NCBI GenBank assembly: GCA_025458165.1
Contig: JALOTB010000026.1
Location: forward strand, 29,476 to 93,475
Reading direction: 5' to 3'
Length of the DNA: 64,000 nt
From: Chromatiaceae bacterium
GTDB lineage: Bacteria > Pseudomonadota > Gammaproteobacteria > Chromatiales > Chromatiaceae
Made by a program: the position numbers and the translations under genes. The notes under the pieces are model-generated. The model ran no database searches. It worked only from the letters and a program-made list of their open reading frames with translations, and was not told the DNA's origin. This document shows positions 7,616 to 16,418 of this stretch, piece by piece (the stretch's first letter is position 1; the number at the start of each line of letters is the position of its first letter).

Positions 7616-8826
7616 TCTGGGCCACGGCCTTCCCGCTCGCCCTGCGCGCACTCTGGCGCAACAAGACCCGCGCCATGCTGACGGCCCTCGGGGTCATCAT
7701 CGGGGTGGGATCGGTGATCGCCATGGTGGCGGTCGGCGCAGGCGCCCAGGCGCGCATCGCCCAGCAGCTTGAGAGCATGGGCAGCCACAGCCTGATGGTC
7801 CGCGCGGGCACCATCACCCGCGGCGGCGTGCGCACCGGCGCCGGCACCACGACCAGCCTCACGGTCGCGGACGCCGAGGCGATCGCCGAGCTGCCCGGGG
7901 TGATCGCCGTCTCGCCGACCGTGCGCGCATCGGTCCAGGCCCGCTACGGCGGCAGCAACTGGGGGACGGTGGTGGACGGCGCCACGCCCGGCTTTCTCGA
8001 GGTGCGCGCCTGGCCGCTCGCGGAGGGTGATCCCTTCACCGAGCGCCATGTGGCCGCGGCGGCGCATGTGTGCGTGCTGGGCCAGACGGTAGCGCGGGAG
8101 CTGTTCGGCCTGGTGAGTCCGGTGGGCGAGGTCATCATCATCCGCGGCCTGGCTTGCCGGGTCCTCGGGGTGCTGGCCGCGAAAGGGGCCAACGCCTGGG
8201 GCGTAGATCAGGACGACAGCATCCTGGCGCCGCTGAGCATGGTCCAGCGCAAGCTGCTGGGCATTACTCACATCCAGGCGATCGAGATCCAGACTAGCGG
8301 CGCGCAGGCGGCGGCTCGGCTGGAGGCCGAGGTCAAACGCCTGCTGCGCGAGCGCCACCGGCTGCAGCCCGATCAGGAGGACGACTTTCGCATCCACAAC
8401 CGTGCCGAGCTGGCGGAGACCTCCGCGGAGAGCGCGCGGGTCTTCACCTGGCTGCTCGGCTCGATCGCCTCGGTGTCCCTCCTGGTCGGCGGCATCGGGA
8501 TCATGAACATCATGCTGGTGTCTGTCACCGAGCGCACCCGCGAGATCGGTATCCGCATGGCGCTTGGGGCGCGCCGCCGCGACATCCTCTGGCAGTTCCT
8601 GCTCGAGGCGCTGTTCTTGAGCGCCGCCGGCGGGCTGCTCGGCATCCTGCTTGGCGTCGGCAGCGCCCTGGCGCTGGGGCACTTCTCCCAGTTCCAGGTC
8701 GCGATCGCCCCCTGGTCGATCCTGCTCGCCTTCTCCTTCGCCGGCCTGGTCGGGGTCTTCTTCGGCCTGCACCCCGCGCGCAAGGCATCGCGCCTGCGCC
8801 CGATCGAGGCCCTGCGCTACGAGTAG
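7612..8826 (+). CDS. ABC transporter permease, MacB/FtsX family
   Basis: 404 residues. A first membrane helix (about 20-42) precedes a large periplasmic domain (MacB_PCD, about 45-275), with three C-terminal membrane helices (about 280-305, 325-360, 365-390) including 'GGIGIMNIMLVSVTERTREIGIRMALGA', of which only the core is quoted: 'VTERTREIGIRMALGA'. This is the signature of mechanotransmission permeases such as MacB, which export antibiotics, toxins or envelope compounds without passing them through the membrane domain. It starts with GTG overlapping the ATPase stop. The substrate is unknown. Confidence 0.9.
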   Translation: MIWATAFPLALRALWRNKTRAMLTALGVIIGVGSVIAMVAVGAGAQARIAQQLESMGSHSLMVRAGTITRGGVRTGAGTTTSLTVADAEAIAELPGVIAVSPTVRASVQARYGGSNWGTVVDGATPGFLEVRAWPLAEGDPFTERHVAAAAHVCVLGQTVARELFGLVSPVGEVIIIRGLACRVLGVLAAKGANAWGVDQDDSILAPLSMVQRKLLGITHIQAIEIQTSGAQAAARLEAEVKRLLRERHRLQPDQEDDFRIHNRAELAETSAESARVFTWLLGSIASVSLLVGGIGIMNIMLVSVTERTREIGIRMALGARRRDILWQFLLEALFLSAAGGLLGILLGVGSALALGHFSQFQVAIAPWSILLAFSFAGLVGVFFGLHPARKASRLRPIEALRYE

Positions 8827-8870
8827 CCCGGCTAGAGCGGCCGAGCCGGTGAAATGATCGGCGGGTGCCG

Positions 8871-8876
8871 TATAGT
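8871..8876 (+). promoter_or_regulatory. Candidate -10 box (TATAGT) for the DUF1287 gene
   Basis: TATAGT at 8871-8876 sits 30 bases before the ATG of the DUF1287 gene, in the context 'gccgtata', the same as at the TATAAT of 5679. No recognisable -35. Visual call. Confidence 0.3.
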
Positions 8877-8906
8877 GACGCCGCGACCACCAAGGGGAGC
8901 GATCGG

Positions 8907-9590
8907 ATGAGCAACGGCCGCCTGCTTCGGCGAACTGACTTTCGGATCGCGGGCGCGACGGTGCTCGCGGGTTTCATCGCCCTGTCCAGCGCGAGCAGCG
9001 GTGCGGCCTCGTTTGGTGACCTTCTGGCCGCCGCAGCGCTTGAGCGCACCCGCCACCAGGTCCGCTACGACCCCTCCTACGTCGAGATCGCCTATCCCTG
9101 GGGCGACGTCGCCGCCGACCGGGGGGTGTGCACGGACGAGGTGATCCGCGCCTACCGTGCGCTCGGCATCGACCTCCAGCGGCTCGTGCACCTGGACATG
9201 AGCTCGCATTTCGCGCTCTACCCAAATCTGCCAAAGTGGGAGCTGAGCGCCCCCGACCCAAACATCGATCACCGCCGGGTATTGAATCTACGGGTTTTCT
9301 TCGCGCGACACGGCAAGGCACTGCCCGTCTCCGACCGCCCCGAGCACTACCGCCCAGGCGACGTCGTGACCTGGACCGTGACGCCCGATCTGCCGCACAT
9401 CGGCATCGTCTCCAACCGGCGAGGGGCCGACGGACGGCGCTACATGATCGTCCACAACATCGGCCGCGGGCCCCAACTGGAAGACCGCCTGTTCGACTGG
9501 CCGATCACCGGACACTATCGATTCGGGGAGCAGGAAGCCGCCCGGGTCACCGGGGTGCGGGCGGGCGGCGCGTTCGGGGAAGATTTCTGA
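8907..9590 (+). CDS. DUF1287 secreted protein
   Basis: 227 residues. An N-terminal signal peptide (hydrophobic about 20-38, cut probably after an Ala-rich stretch) indicates periplasmic export. The mature part shows DUF1287 hallmarks: 'RGVCTDEVIRAYRALGIDL' with a conserved Cys, 'DPNIDHRRVLNLRVFF', 'YRPGDVVTWTV', 'LPHIGIVSNRRG', 'MIVHNIGRGPQLED' and 'ITGHYRF'. The Cys and two His are arranged as in NlpC/P60-like cysteine hydrolases, so a cell-wall-related hydrolase is likely, though the family's reaction is not established to my knowledge. The ATG at 8907 is preferred over 8865 because 'aaggggagcgatcgg' gives it a ribosome-binding site. Confidence 0.85.
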   Translation: MSNGRLLRRTDFRIAGATVLAGFIALSSASSGAASFGDLLAAAALERTRHQVRYDPSYVEIAYPWGDVAADRGVCTDEVIRAYRALGIDLQRLVHLDMSSHFALYPNLPKWELSAPDPNIDHRRVLNLRVFFARHGKALPVSDRPEHYRPGDVVTWTVTPDLPHIGIVSNRRGADGRRYMIVHNIGRGPQLEDRLFDWPITGHYRFGEQEAARVTGVRAGGAFGEDF

Positions 9591-9613
9591 GCCGACGGCC
9601 ACCGCTGACGAGA

Positions 9614-9635
9614 AAGCCGCCGGATTCGGCGGCTT
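9614..9635. terminator. Hairpin between convergent genes
   Basis: AAGCCGCCG (9614-9622) and CGGCGGCTT (9627-9635) pair perfectly over GATT. It lies between the 3' ends of the DUF1287 gene (+) and the FecR-like gene (-). T residues follow the stem better on the minus strand, so it probably ends the minus-strand transcript. Confidence 0.5.
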
Positions 9636-9655
9636 CGCGGGGTCTCACAGGACCG

Positions 9656-10123
9656 CTACTCGCTGATGGGCGGGGAGTCATCGCCGTTACCGCCGTTATC
9701 CGCGGCGAGCAGGATCGCCGCGCCCGCGAGCCCGGCCGGTATCGCCCAGCCCCAGCCCGGGGCGGCAGGGACGATCGCGACCGGCGGGGGCGGCGGTGGC
9801 GTCGGTGGCTCCAAGGCGGCGAGCTGCGGCGCCGGCGGTGCATCCGCGACACTTGCGACACCGCTCTTCGGGTCCACGCGATAGTGGCCGACGGCCTCAG
9901 AGGCACAGGTGCTCATCGGGCCGACGGTCAAGAGCTCGTTCTCCGAGAGGGTGAGCTCGCACCCGTCGGTGAAATGGATGGTGACTGCGCTGTCGTTAAG
10001 GGCGATCAAGCGGTCGCCCTCGCGCAGCGGCATGCCCTCGCTGGCCCTCACGTACTGCGCCCCTTGGGTCGCGGTCAATCCGGCCCCCAGGACCAGGCCC
10101 TGACCGATGGTCGTTCTCTTCAT
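9656..10123 (-). CDS. Unknown exported protein with FecR-like domain and C-terminal membrane helix
   Basis: 155 residues: weak signal peptide (1-22), a FecR-like beta domain with 'EGMPLREGDRLIALNDSAV' and 'IHFTDGCELTLSENELLTVG' (about 30-75), a proline-rich linker (about 105-120), one hydrophobic helix 'GWAIPAGLAGAAILLAADN' (about 123-142) and an acidic tail. The layout resembles short anchored proteins often found beside adhesin or secretion genes, but no such gene is adjacent here. Function is unknown. The promoter should lie in the gene-free stretch after 10124. Confidence 0.65.
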   Translation of the reverse strand: MKRTTIGQGLVLGAGLTATQGAQYVRASEGMPLREGDRLIALNDSAVTIHFTDGCELTLSENELLTVGPMSTCASEAVGHYRVDPKSGVASVADAPPAPQLAALEPPTPPPPPPVAIVPAAPGWGWAIPAGLAGAAILLAADNGGNGDDSPPISE

Positions 10124-10598
10124 GCCCGAGCTCCTACACGTTGGTCCGGTGTTGCACCCGCATACTATGTTAGCTGACAGGCGCGGCGCAAAAAGTCAAA
10201 CCGTGTCGCAAGCCGCACTCCTGCGTCCCGGTCAGCAGCCCGCGGAATGGCCACCGGGTTGCGGCCGACGGCGCAACACCGATCCGTTCCGCGAATGAGG
10301 GAACGCGTCGAATCTTACGACCCCCGGTCGGGGCTCGCCCACCAAGGCCGGGTCGGTCCTCATCAGCCCTTCCAATGCCGCCGCGAGCGATGCCACCCGA
10401 GGCGTGAGGTGCCTCACAGTTGGCGATCCTCCCCATCGTGAAGATCCCTCCACCTGCGCTATCGTCAGCTCAGCCGGCCGAAAGGGCGACCGTACCCACC
10501 GGGAGACCCCTCGCGACCGCTTTTGGTAGCCCCGGTCGAGCTGTGCCGGCGAGGCAGCAGATCCCGACCAACTCGATCCTACGACCGAGCCCGAGCCC
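10124..10598. other. Gene-free stretch between divergent genes
   Basis: No gene or RNA is recognised. It must hold promoters for the FecR-like gene (-) and the exported protein at 10599 (+). I see no good consensus box and no clear hairpin. Confidence 0.4.
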
Positions 10599-12044
10599 AT
10601 GCCCAACTGTCGCATCGAATGCCCCCTCGGCCACCCCAAGGGGACCTTCTTTTTCCCCGCCTTCTCGAAGGCGGCGGACTTGCGGTGGGTCCTCGCCCTC
10701 GTGATCGTCGTGCTGAGCACCAGCCCGAGGGCCGCGGTCTGGGTGACGACCAACTCCTGGTCCGAGCACTGGGAGACCGAGTTCTCGGCATGGGTCGAAA
10801 GACACTGGACGGCCGAGGTCTACTCCAACCCCGCGAGCCCCTACGTGGGACACGAGACCGACTGCGCCGACGCCTGCTATGACATGCGGGCCATCTTCGC
10901 CGCCGAGCACGGTCTGCCCTTCGTCATCAGCGCCCGCTCGGCCGACGGTAGGCGCGTCTCAAACGAGCTGCGCACCTGGGACCATCTCCCGCAGCGGGAG
11001 CGCCTGCGGGCCTTTCTCGCCTATGTCCACGACATGACCAGCAGCGAGACGATCGCCGATGACACCTACCCGATCCCGATGAGCCGCGAGGCCTTCCGCC
11101 CCGGCATCCTCTACGTGCAGCCCAAGTCGCACTGCTTTCAGGTCATCAAGGTGAGCGAGTACGGCGTCCCGACCACGCTCTCCTCGACCGTGCCGCGGGT
11201 GGCACGGGAACTCTACCCCGAGCACAACTTCCCGGCCTTCGTACCCTCCGACGACGAGCGCTACCGGGACGGCTACCGCCGTTTTCGCTGGCCGGAGCAC
11301 ATCGGGCTCCCGGTCACCCAAGTGCCCGGATTCAGTGACGAGCAGTACCGACTCGCAGCCGCCAAGGGCCTCGACTACATCACCTTTACCGATGCCCTCC
11401 TCGAGCGGCTCGGGACCAAACGTGAGCCCGCACCGCTGCGGACACAGCGATTCATGTACAACCTCTGCTATTACGCCCGCCAGCGGGTCGAGATCGTCGA
11501 GGGTGCGCTCGCGCACTTGGCGCGCGTGCGCTCAGGCAGCCGTCAATGCCTGACCGCCTCCGAGTATTACGACCAGTCCACCGATTCGCGCGACCGGCGG
11601 CTGAAGGACTACTTCGCGTACGTGCGGGCACTGATCGGCGGCCCGACCTGGCGGGACGCCGACTGGACGAACAACGCCTACCGCGCCGAGTGGTATCTCA
11701 AGCCCTATGCCGAGGCCATCTTCCGGGCCGATGACGGCACCGGCCCGCGGGCCGGCGAGACGAGCAAGGGGTCCGACCGCGGCGAAGGGGCGACCAGCCG
11801 CCAAGGCGAGAGTTGGTCGTTTTTCCGGCCGGCCTCCACGCCCCGGCGCAAGGGGCAGGAGGCGACCAATGCCGACCTGATCGCCTGGTGCGGCGTCGAG
11901 TACACACCCGGGGTCCGGATCTCCCTGCGCGACATCTGGCAGGGGATCGAGCATGGCACGTTGAGCTCCGATCCCCACGCCTCGCGCGAGGATCGCTGGG
12001 GCCTGACGGAGACGCCCTATCTGCCTAGGTGCCGTCGATATTGA
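10599..12044 (+). CDS. Unrecognised exported protein with possible Cys/His hydrolase site
   Basis: 481 residues. A hydrophobic stretch at about 29-45 looks like a signal sequence or anchor, preceded by a long N-terminus; a start further in (TTG at 10679 or nearby) is possible, since the ATG at 10599 has no ribosome-binding site. The core has 'ETDCADACYDMRAIFAAEHG' (Cys 89) and 'GILYVQPKSHCFQVIKV' (His 178), a spacing and context like NlpC/P60 or transglutaminase-like cysteine hydrolases. The C-terminal half is tryptophan- and tyrosine-rich, including 'AEWYLKPYAE'. I do not know the family. It lies between other secreted or cell-wall proteins (DUF1287, NlpC/P60), which fits an envelope role. 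Confidence 0.6.
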   Translation: MPNCRIECPLGHPKGTFFFPAFSKAADLRWVLALVIVVLSTSPRAAVWVTTNSWSEHWETEFSAWVERHWTAEVYSNPASPYVGHETDCADACYDMRAIFAAEHGLPFVISARSADGRRVSNELRTWDHLPQRERLRAFLAYVHDMTSSETIADDTYPIPMSREAFRPGILYVQPKSHCFQVIKVSEYGVPTTLSSTVPRVARELYPEHNFPAFVPSDDERYRDGYRRFRWPEHIGLPVTQVPGFSDEQYRLAAAKGLDYITFTDALLERLGTKREPAPLRTQRFMYNLCYYARQRVEIVEGALAHLARVRSGSRQCLTASEYYDQSTDSRDRRLKDYFAYVRALIGGPTWRDADWTNNAYRAEWYLKPYAEAIFRADDGTGPRAGETSKGSDRGEGATSRQGESWSFFRPASTPRRKGQEATNADLIAWCGVEYTPGVRISLRDIWQGIEHGTLSSDPHASREDRWGLTETPYLPRCRRY

Positions 12045-12228
12045 CCCGGCGGCTACCGTGACGATGGGCTGCGGGCGCTCCTGGTCCCGGTCGCCCACTG
12101 GGACAGGGCCGCGGTGGGGGAAGCCCGGGATGACAGCGGTGTTTTTCTCTTCCGGGGCGACACGGGTGTCATGCCGGTCCAGGCGTCGGGTCGGTCATCC
12201 GAGCCGATCCCGGGAACAGGCGGCGCGC

Positions 12229-12837
12229 TCAGCCGGGCGTCAACCGACCCGCGGCCTTGAGCCTCTCGCGGTAGAAATCGTCCCTCAGGCTGGCCGTGCT
12301 GACGGGGATCCCCGGCCAGGGGGCGTGTATGAACTTGTCCCGACCCAGGTAGATGGCGACGTGCCAGCCGGGCTTGGTGTGGAAGAAGAGCAGGTCCCCC
12401 GGCTGGGCGTGGTCGGGGTTGATCTTGGTGGCGGCTTCCATCTGGGCGCGGGCGGTCCGTGGTACCTGCACCCCGGCCTGCGCATACACATAGTGCACGA
12501 GACCGCTGCAGTCGAAGCCCGCGGGTGTGGTGCCGCCGTAGACATAGGGGACACCTTTCAGCCGCAGGGCGATCCCGGCGACGGACTCGCCGACGCTGTG
12601 ACCCTGCGACGACCCCGCCTGGAGTCCGCTGACGGCGCGGTCGAACCGCGCCTCACTCGCCGGATAGTCCCCAACCGGGGCGGAACCACAGGCGGTGAGC
12701 CCGCAGGCCAGCACCAGGGTCAGAACCGCCAGAGGCTTGACGGCAGGCCGGTCCCCTCGGATGCGGTCCGTTGTGCGCCCACCCACCGCGGGTGCCAGAT
12801 CGACTGGCGCTCTGCGAAACTGCCGATCGTCGTGCAT
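12229..12837 (-). CDS. NlpC/P60 family lipoprotein (peptidoglycan endopeptidase)
   Basis: About 202 residues. A lipobox 'LTACG' follows the hydrophobic stretch 'LAVLTLVLACG', so the protein is probably a lipoprotein. The NlpC/P60 domain fills the C-terminal two thirds: 'GTTPAGFDCSGLVHYVY' with the catalytic Cys, 'HVAIYLG' with the catalytic His, and 'FIHAP' as third polar residue. Such enzymes cut stem peptides of peptidoglycan (Spr/MepS type). The ATG at 12837 is chosen because 'gaggga' lies six bases upstream; the frame stays open further up to 12915 with an arginine-rich, shadow-like stretch. Confidence 0.85.
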   Translation of the reverse strand: MHDDRQFRRAPVDLAPAVGGRTTDRIRGDRPAVKPLAVLTLVLACGLTACGSAPVGDYPASEARFDRAVSGLQAGSSQGHSVGESVAGIALRLKGVPYVYGGTTPAGFDCSGLVHYVYAQAGVQVPRTARAQMEAATKINPDHAQPGDLLFFHTKPGWHVAIYLGRDKFIHAPWPGIPVSTASLRDDFYRERLKAAGRLTPG

Positions 12838-13163
12838 CGCCTGTCCCTCGAGCTCGAAGCGCCGCCGCCGGCGCAATGACCGCCGCCATCCTCGCCCCGG
12901 CGCTCCAGTACCCAAGCGTTCGCCGGAAGGGACAGCGACCGGACCTGAAAGGCGTAACGTTTACGTTACACCGAGGATAGCGAAGGTGGGTCTTCATGGC
13001 AATCTTCGCATACGCGAACCGTGAGGGTCTTCACGTTTGTCCGGTTGCGGCGGGGCGTTCGGCGCCCCGTGCCGGGTCTTCCTCACCCCGGCCCGCTCCC
13101 AGAGGCCGAGGGGGAAAAGGCTAAGGAGGGCCTGCGGCGCGTTTTCCCGGTAACATCCGCGGC

Positions 13164-14432
13164 ATGGCGCGGCTCTACATCCTGCTCCTTTACCTGCTGC
13201 TGCCGCTCGCCTTGGTGCGGCTCCTCTGGCGCAGCCGGCGCTCACCGGGCTATCGAGAACGCTGGCGCGAGCGGCTCGGGCTCTTCGGTGACCGGCCGCT
13301 CGACGCGGCGGTCTGGGTTCACGCCGTCTCGGTGGGGGAGGTCCAGGCCGCCGCGCCACTCCTGCGGCATCTGATCGAGCACCACCCCCGCGGGGTGGTG
13401 GTGACCACCACCACCCCGACCGGCGCACAGCGCCTGAGGGACCTGTTCGACGACCGCGTGCGGCAGTTGTACACGCCCTATGACCTGCCGCCAGTGATGG
13501 GTCGGTTCCTGAACGCGGTGCGACCAGACCTGGTGCTGGTGATGGAGACCGAGATCTGGCCCAATATGGTCGGCGCCTGCGCGGCCCGCGATATCCCGGT
13601 GGTGCTGGCTAACGCGCGGCTCTCGCCGCGCTCCGCCCAGGGCTACGCGCGGCTCGGCGGCTTGACCCGTGAGACCTTTGGGCGCTTCGCCGCCGTCGCG
13701 GCCCAGGGCAACGACGACGCGGCGCGCTTCCGTGCCCTGGGCGTCCCCGCCGAGCGGGTGGAGGTGACCGGCAACCTCAAGTTCGACCTGCGCCTGCCCG
13801 CCAGCCTGGTCGAGCGCGCGGAGGTGATGCGCCGGGACTGGGGCGCGGAGCGGCCGGTGTGGGTCGCGGCAAGCACACACGAGGGAGAAGAGGAGCAGGT
13901 GCTCGCTGCCCATCGCGAGATCCGTTCTCAGCGGCCCGACGCCCTGCTGGTGCTGGTGCCGCGCCACCCCGAGCGGTTCGAGCGGGTAGCGGGATTGGTC
14001 GCACGCCAGGGGCTCGTGCTCGCGCGCCGATCGGCGCACGCCCGATGCACCGCGGAGGTCGCGGTCTATCTCGGTGACACCATGGGCGAGCTGCCAGTGC
14101 TGCTCGCCGCGGGAGACGCCGCCTTCATCGGCGGCAGCCTGGTGCCGGTGGGCGGCCACAACCTGCTGGAGGCCGCAGCGGCGGGGATCCCGGTCGCGAT
14201 TGGACCCGAGGTGTTCAACTTCGCGGAGATCACCGCCCTGCTGGTGGCCGAGCGGGCCGCGGTGCAGGTGAGCAATGCGGCCGAGCTGGCGCGGGTCATG
14301 ACCGAGTGGTTGGGCGATGCGGCCCTGCGGGCGCGTATCGGTGAGAACGGACGGCGCGTGGTGGAGCACAACCGCGGGGCGTTGGATCGGCTGTTGGCCT
14401 TGATCGACCGGGTCGCGCCGGCCCATGGTTGA
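13164..14432 (+). CDS. waaA: 3-deoxy-D-manno-octulosonic acid transferase (Kdo transferase)
   Basis: 422 residues, the usual size of WaaA/KdtA. It transfers Kdo from CMP-Kdo to lipid IVA at the cytoplasmic face of the inner membrane, the first core step of lipopolysaccharide synthesis. Visible features: N-terminal anchor helix 'LYILLLYLLLPLALVRLLW'; N-terminal domain with 'VWVHAVSVGEVQAAAPLL' including the catalytic Glu; 'VLVMETEIWPNM' and 'VLANARLS'; 'VTGNLKFD'; C-terminal sugar-nucleotide domain with 'FIGGSLVPVGGHNLLEAAA' and 'GPEVFNFAEI'. It is alone on its strand; the convergent neighbour ends after a 61-base repeat. Confidence 0.95.
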   Translation: MARLYILLLYLLLPLALVRLLWRSRRSPGYRERWRERLGLFGDRPLDAAVWVHAVSVGEVQAAAPLLRHLIEHHPRGVVVTTTTPTGAQRLRDLFDDRVRQLYTPYDLPPVMGRFLNAVRPDLVLVMETEIWPNMVGACAARDIPVVLANARLSPRSAQGYARLGGLTRETFGRFAAVAAQGNDDAARFRALGVPAERVEVTGNLKFDLRLPASLVERAEVMRRDWGAERPVWVAASTHEGEEEQVLAAHREIRSQRPDALLVLVPRHPERFERVAGLVARQGLVLARRSAHARCTAEVAVYLGDTMGELPVLLAAGDAAFIGGSLVPVGGHNLLEAAAAGIPVAIGPEVFNFAEITALLVAERAAVQVSNAAELARVMTEWLGDAALRARIGENGRRVVEHNRGALDRLLALIDRVAPAHG

Positions 14433-14519
14433 CGCGGATTTCGGGCGCGAGCGGAACGGCGCCTCCCGCGGCACCGGGAGGTGCCGCCACGATCGGGCGC
14501 GGTTGCCCCCGAGACTGAA

Positions 14520-14580
14520 GGGGCCGGGAAACCGCGCTTTTCCGGCTCCGTGCTGATGTTGGCCAGGATGGCCGATCATC
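14520..14580. repeat. 61-bp intergenic repeat, copy 1 (inverted relative to copy at 21145)
   Basis: The reverse complement of 14520-14580 matches 21145-21205 at 54 of 61 positions by hand alignment. The element holds a hairpin: GGGGCCGG at 14520-14527 with CCGGCTCC at 14542-14549 (one mismatch), plus inner A/T pairs. It sits between convergent genes (waaA and the isochorismatase-like gene), a usual place for REP-type elements. Confidence 0.7.
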
Positions 14581-14587
14581 CGCATCC

Positions 14588-15166
14588 CTAGCGAAAAAGC
14601 CGCGAGACCTCACGAAAGCGGGGGTGGGTCGAGTCCCCCACCCACTCGAAGGCGACCGACTCGGTATTGGTCACCTGGATGCCGGCGTGGCGCATGCGCT
14701 CCAGGGCGTTATCGCGGTTGCCCGGGTGGCGGGAGCAGACCGCATCCGCCGGCACGAAGACCTGATAGCCCCAGCGCTGCAGCCCGGAGGCGGTCTGCAG
14801 GATGCAGATGTGCGCCTCCATCCCGACCAGCACGACCTGCTTGCGGTTGGGCTCGCGGTTGAGGCTGCGCTCGAACCCGGCGGCGGTGCAGCAGGAGAAG
14901 CTGGTCTTCTCGGTCGCGATCAGGTCCTGCGGCAACCGCCGGCGGAGGTCCTCCACCGTGTGTCCCAGGCCTTGCGGATACTGCTCGGTGGAGCTGACCG
15001 GGATCTCCAGCAGCCGGGCGGCCTCGAGCAGGCGACTGATGTTGGCCAGGGTGATTGCGAGGTCGTCTTTGCGCATGACCGCGGCGAGGCGCTCCTGGGC
15101 GTCGATCACGAGGAGCTGGGCCAGCTTCTCCTGGCAAAGGGGTAAGGGTGCCTGATGGGTGCTCAT
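14588..15166 (-). CDS. Isochorismatase-family cysteine hydrolase
   Basis: 192 residues with the alpha/beta isochorismatase-like fold. The triad is visible: Asp in 'LLVIDAQERL', Lys in 'TEKTSFSCC', Cys in 'MEAHICILQTA'. The subgroup resembles YcaC-like hydrolases. 'STEQYPQGLGHTV' is a conserved substrate-side loop. The substrate is unknown; family members act on small amides or esters such as nicotinamide or isochorismate. It stands alone, with about 150 gene-free bases upstream. Confidence 0.85.
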   Translation of the reverse strand: MSTHQAPLPLCQEKLAQLLVIDAQERLAAVMRKDDLAITLANISRLLEAARLLEIPVSSTEQYPQGLGHTVEDLRRRLPQDLIATEKTSFSCCTAAGFERSLNREPNRKQVVLVGMEAHICILQTASGLQRWGYQVFVPADAVCSRHPGNRDNALERMRHAGIQVTNTESVAFEWVGDSTHPRFREVSRLFR

Positions 15167-15317
15167 GGCTGGGGCCTCCGCCGCGGACCTGACCGCGGAC
15201 CTATTGACGGGGCTCGGGACCGGACGACCCGGCCCGCGCTCGGCTGAAGGGCGTGGCCCCTAGGCCCTCAAGTGTTCTTGAGCGCCGGGCCAAAAGCAAA
15301 CTCGGCCGATATGCGAG

Positions 15318-15638
15318 TCAGTAGGTGGGCATGGCGGGGTCCACGTCCCGCGCCCAGGCTGCGACCCCGCCCTGCAGGTTGATCACGTTGGTGAAGCCCT
15401 GGTGCTCCAGGTAGCCGGCGACCTGCTGGCTGCGAATGCCGTGATGACAGATGACTACCGTCTCGCGGTTGCGGTCGAGCTGGGACAGGCGGGCGACGAT
15501 CTGCCGCATCGGGATGAGCCGGGCGCCTGGAATCTGACAGATACCGAACTCCCAGGGCTCGCGTACGTCAAGTAGCAGCGGCAGGTCCCCACCGGCTGCA
15601 AGCCGGGCCTGCAGGCCCCGGGGCGTGAGCTGGCGCAT
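15318..15638 (-). CDS. Rhodanese-like domain protein
   Basis: 106 residues, a single rhodanese domain. The persulfide Cys is in 'VVICHHGIRSQQVAGYL', the active-site loop CHHGIRS. Early motifs 'LLLDVREPWEFGICQIPGA' and late 'NVINLQGGVAAWARDVDP' complete the fold. Likely a sulfur carrier or sulfurtransferase in the cytoplasm. It follows the isoaspartyl methyltransferase gene by 16 bases, so the two are one operon; this pair is often followed by tolC in gammaproteobacteria, but not here. Confidence 0.9.
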   Translation of the reverse strand: MRQLTPRGLQARLAAGGDLPLLLDVREPWEFGICQIPGARLIPMRQIVARLSQLDRNRETVVICHHGIRSQQVAGYLEHQGFTNVINLQGGVAAWARDVDPAMPTY

Positions 15639-15654
15639 ACGCTGCGATGGCCCC

Positions 15655-16320
15655 TCAGAACACGAAGCGCGAGGGCTGGGGCACGTTCTCCAGCGGCGGG
15701 ACGCTGGTCTCGAACAGGGCCTCGCGGCGGTACTGACCGCCCGCCGCGCGGGTGATCAGCAGCGCCTGCATCACTACCCCAGCGCCAACCACCGCGAACA
15801 ACCGGCCCCCGGCCGCAAGCTGCCCCTGGAGCGCCGGCAGGGCCTCCGCGCTCGGCAGTGAGCCGGTCACCACGATCGCCGCGAAGGGGCCACCGGCGAC
15901 CGGCCCGGCGAGCCCATCGCCCGCGCGCACCTCGACATTGGCGATCGCGAGCGCCGCCAGGTTGGCCTGGGCCTGCTGGGCCAGTGCGGGGTGGATCTCG
16001 ACGGTCACGACGCGCGCGCCGAGGCGGGCCAGGCAGGCGGTGAGATAGCCAGTGCCGGTGCCGATCTCGAGGACGCGGTCCTCGGGGCCGATGGCCAGCG
16101 CCTGGAGCAGGCGCCCGGCCAGCTTGGGGGGCAGCATCACCTGCCCCTCGCCGAGCGGGACCTCGATGTCGGCGTAGGCGAGTCCCTGATAGGCATCGGG
16201 CACGAAGCGCTCGCGCGGCACCGCATCCATCGCCTCCAGGACCCGGTCGTCGGTCACCTCCCAAGGCCGGATCTGCTGCTGGATCATGTTGAACCGGGCT
16301 TGCTCGACGGTGCTGTCCAT
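15655..16320 (-). CDS. Protein-L-isoaspartate O-methyltransferase family protein
   Basis: 221 residues. The SAM-binding motif I is 'VLEIGTGTGYLTACLARLG'; 'VPRERFVPDAYQGLAYAD' and 'LGEGQVMLPPKLAGRLLQAL' are the family's substrate-binding region, where canonical Pcm has a 'GQTIS' type sequence. The protein would methylate isoaspartyl residues in damaged proteins, though this PcmT-like subgroup, seen beside rhodanese genes, may have another target. Same operon as the rhodanese. Confidence 0.85.
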   Translation of the reverse strand: MDSTVEQARFNMIQQQIRPWEVTDDRVLEAMDAVPRERFVPDAYQGLAYADIEVPLGEGQVMLPPKLAGRLLQALAIGPEDRVLEIGTGTGYLTACLARLGARVVTVEIHPALAQQAQANLAALAIANVEVRAGDGLAGPVAGGPFAAIVVTGSLPSAEALPALQGQLAAGGRLFAVVGAGVVMQALLITRAAGGQYRREALFETSVPPLENVPQPSRFVF

Positions 16321-16418
16321 GAGGCGCTCTACCTGCTATCCGAGGGGAGGGGCGGCTGGCAAGACTACGGAATCCGACTGCCCCTCGCAACCCGGGGCCC
16401 GCCGCGTCGGCGGGCCGG

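Noticed and set aside
13242..14585. A 447-residue minus-strand frame across waaA
   Set aside because: Antisense shadow; waaA has all family motifs.
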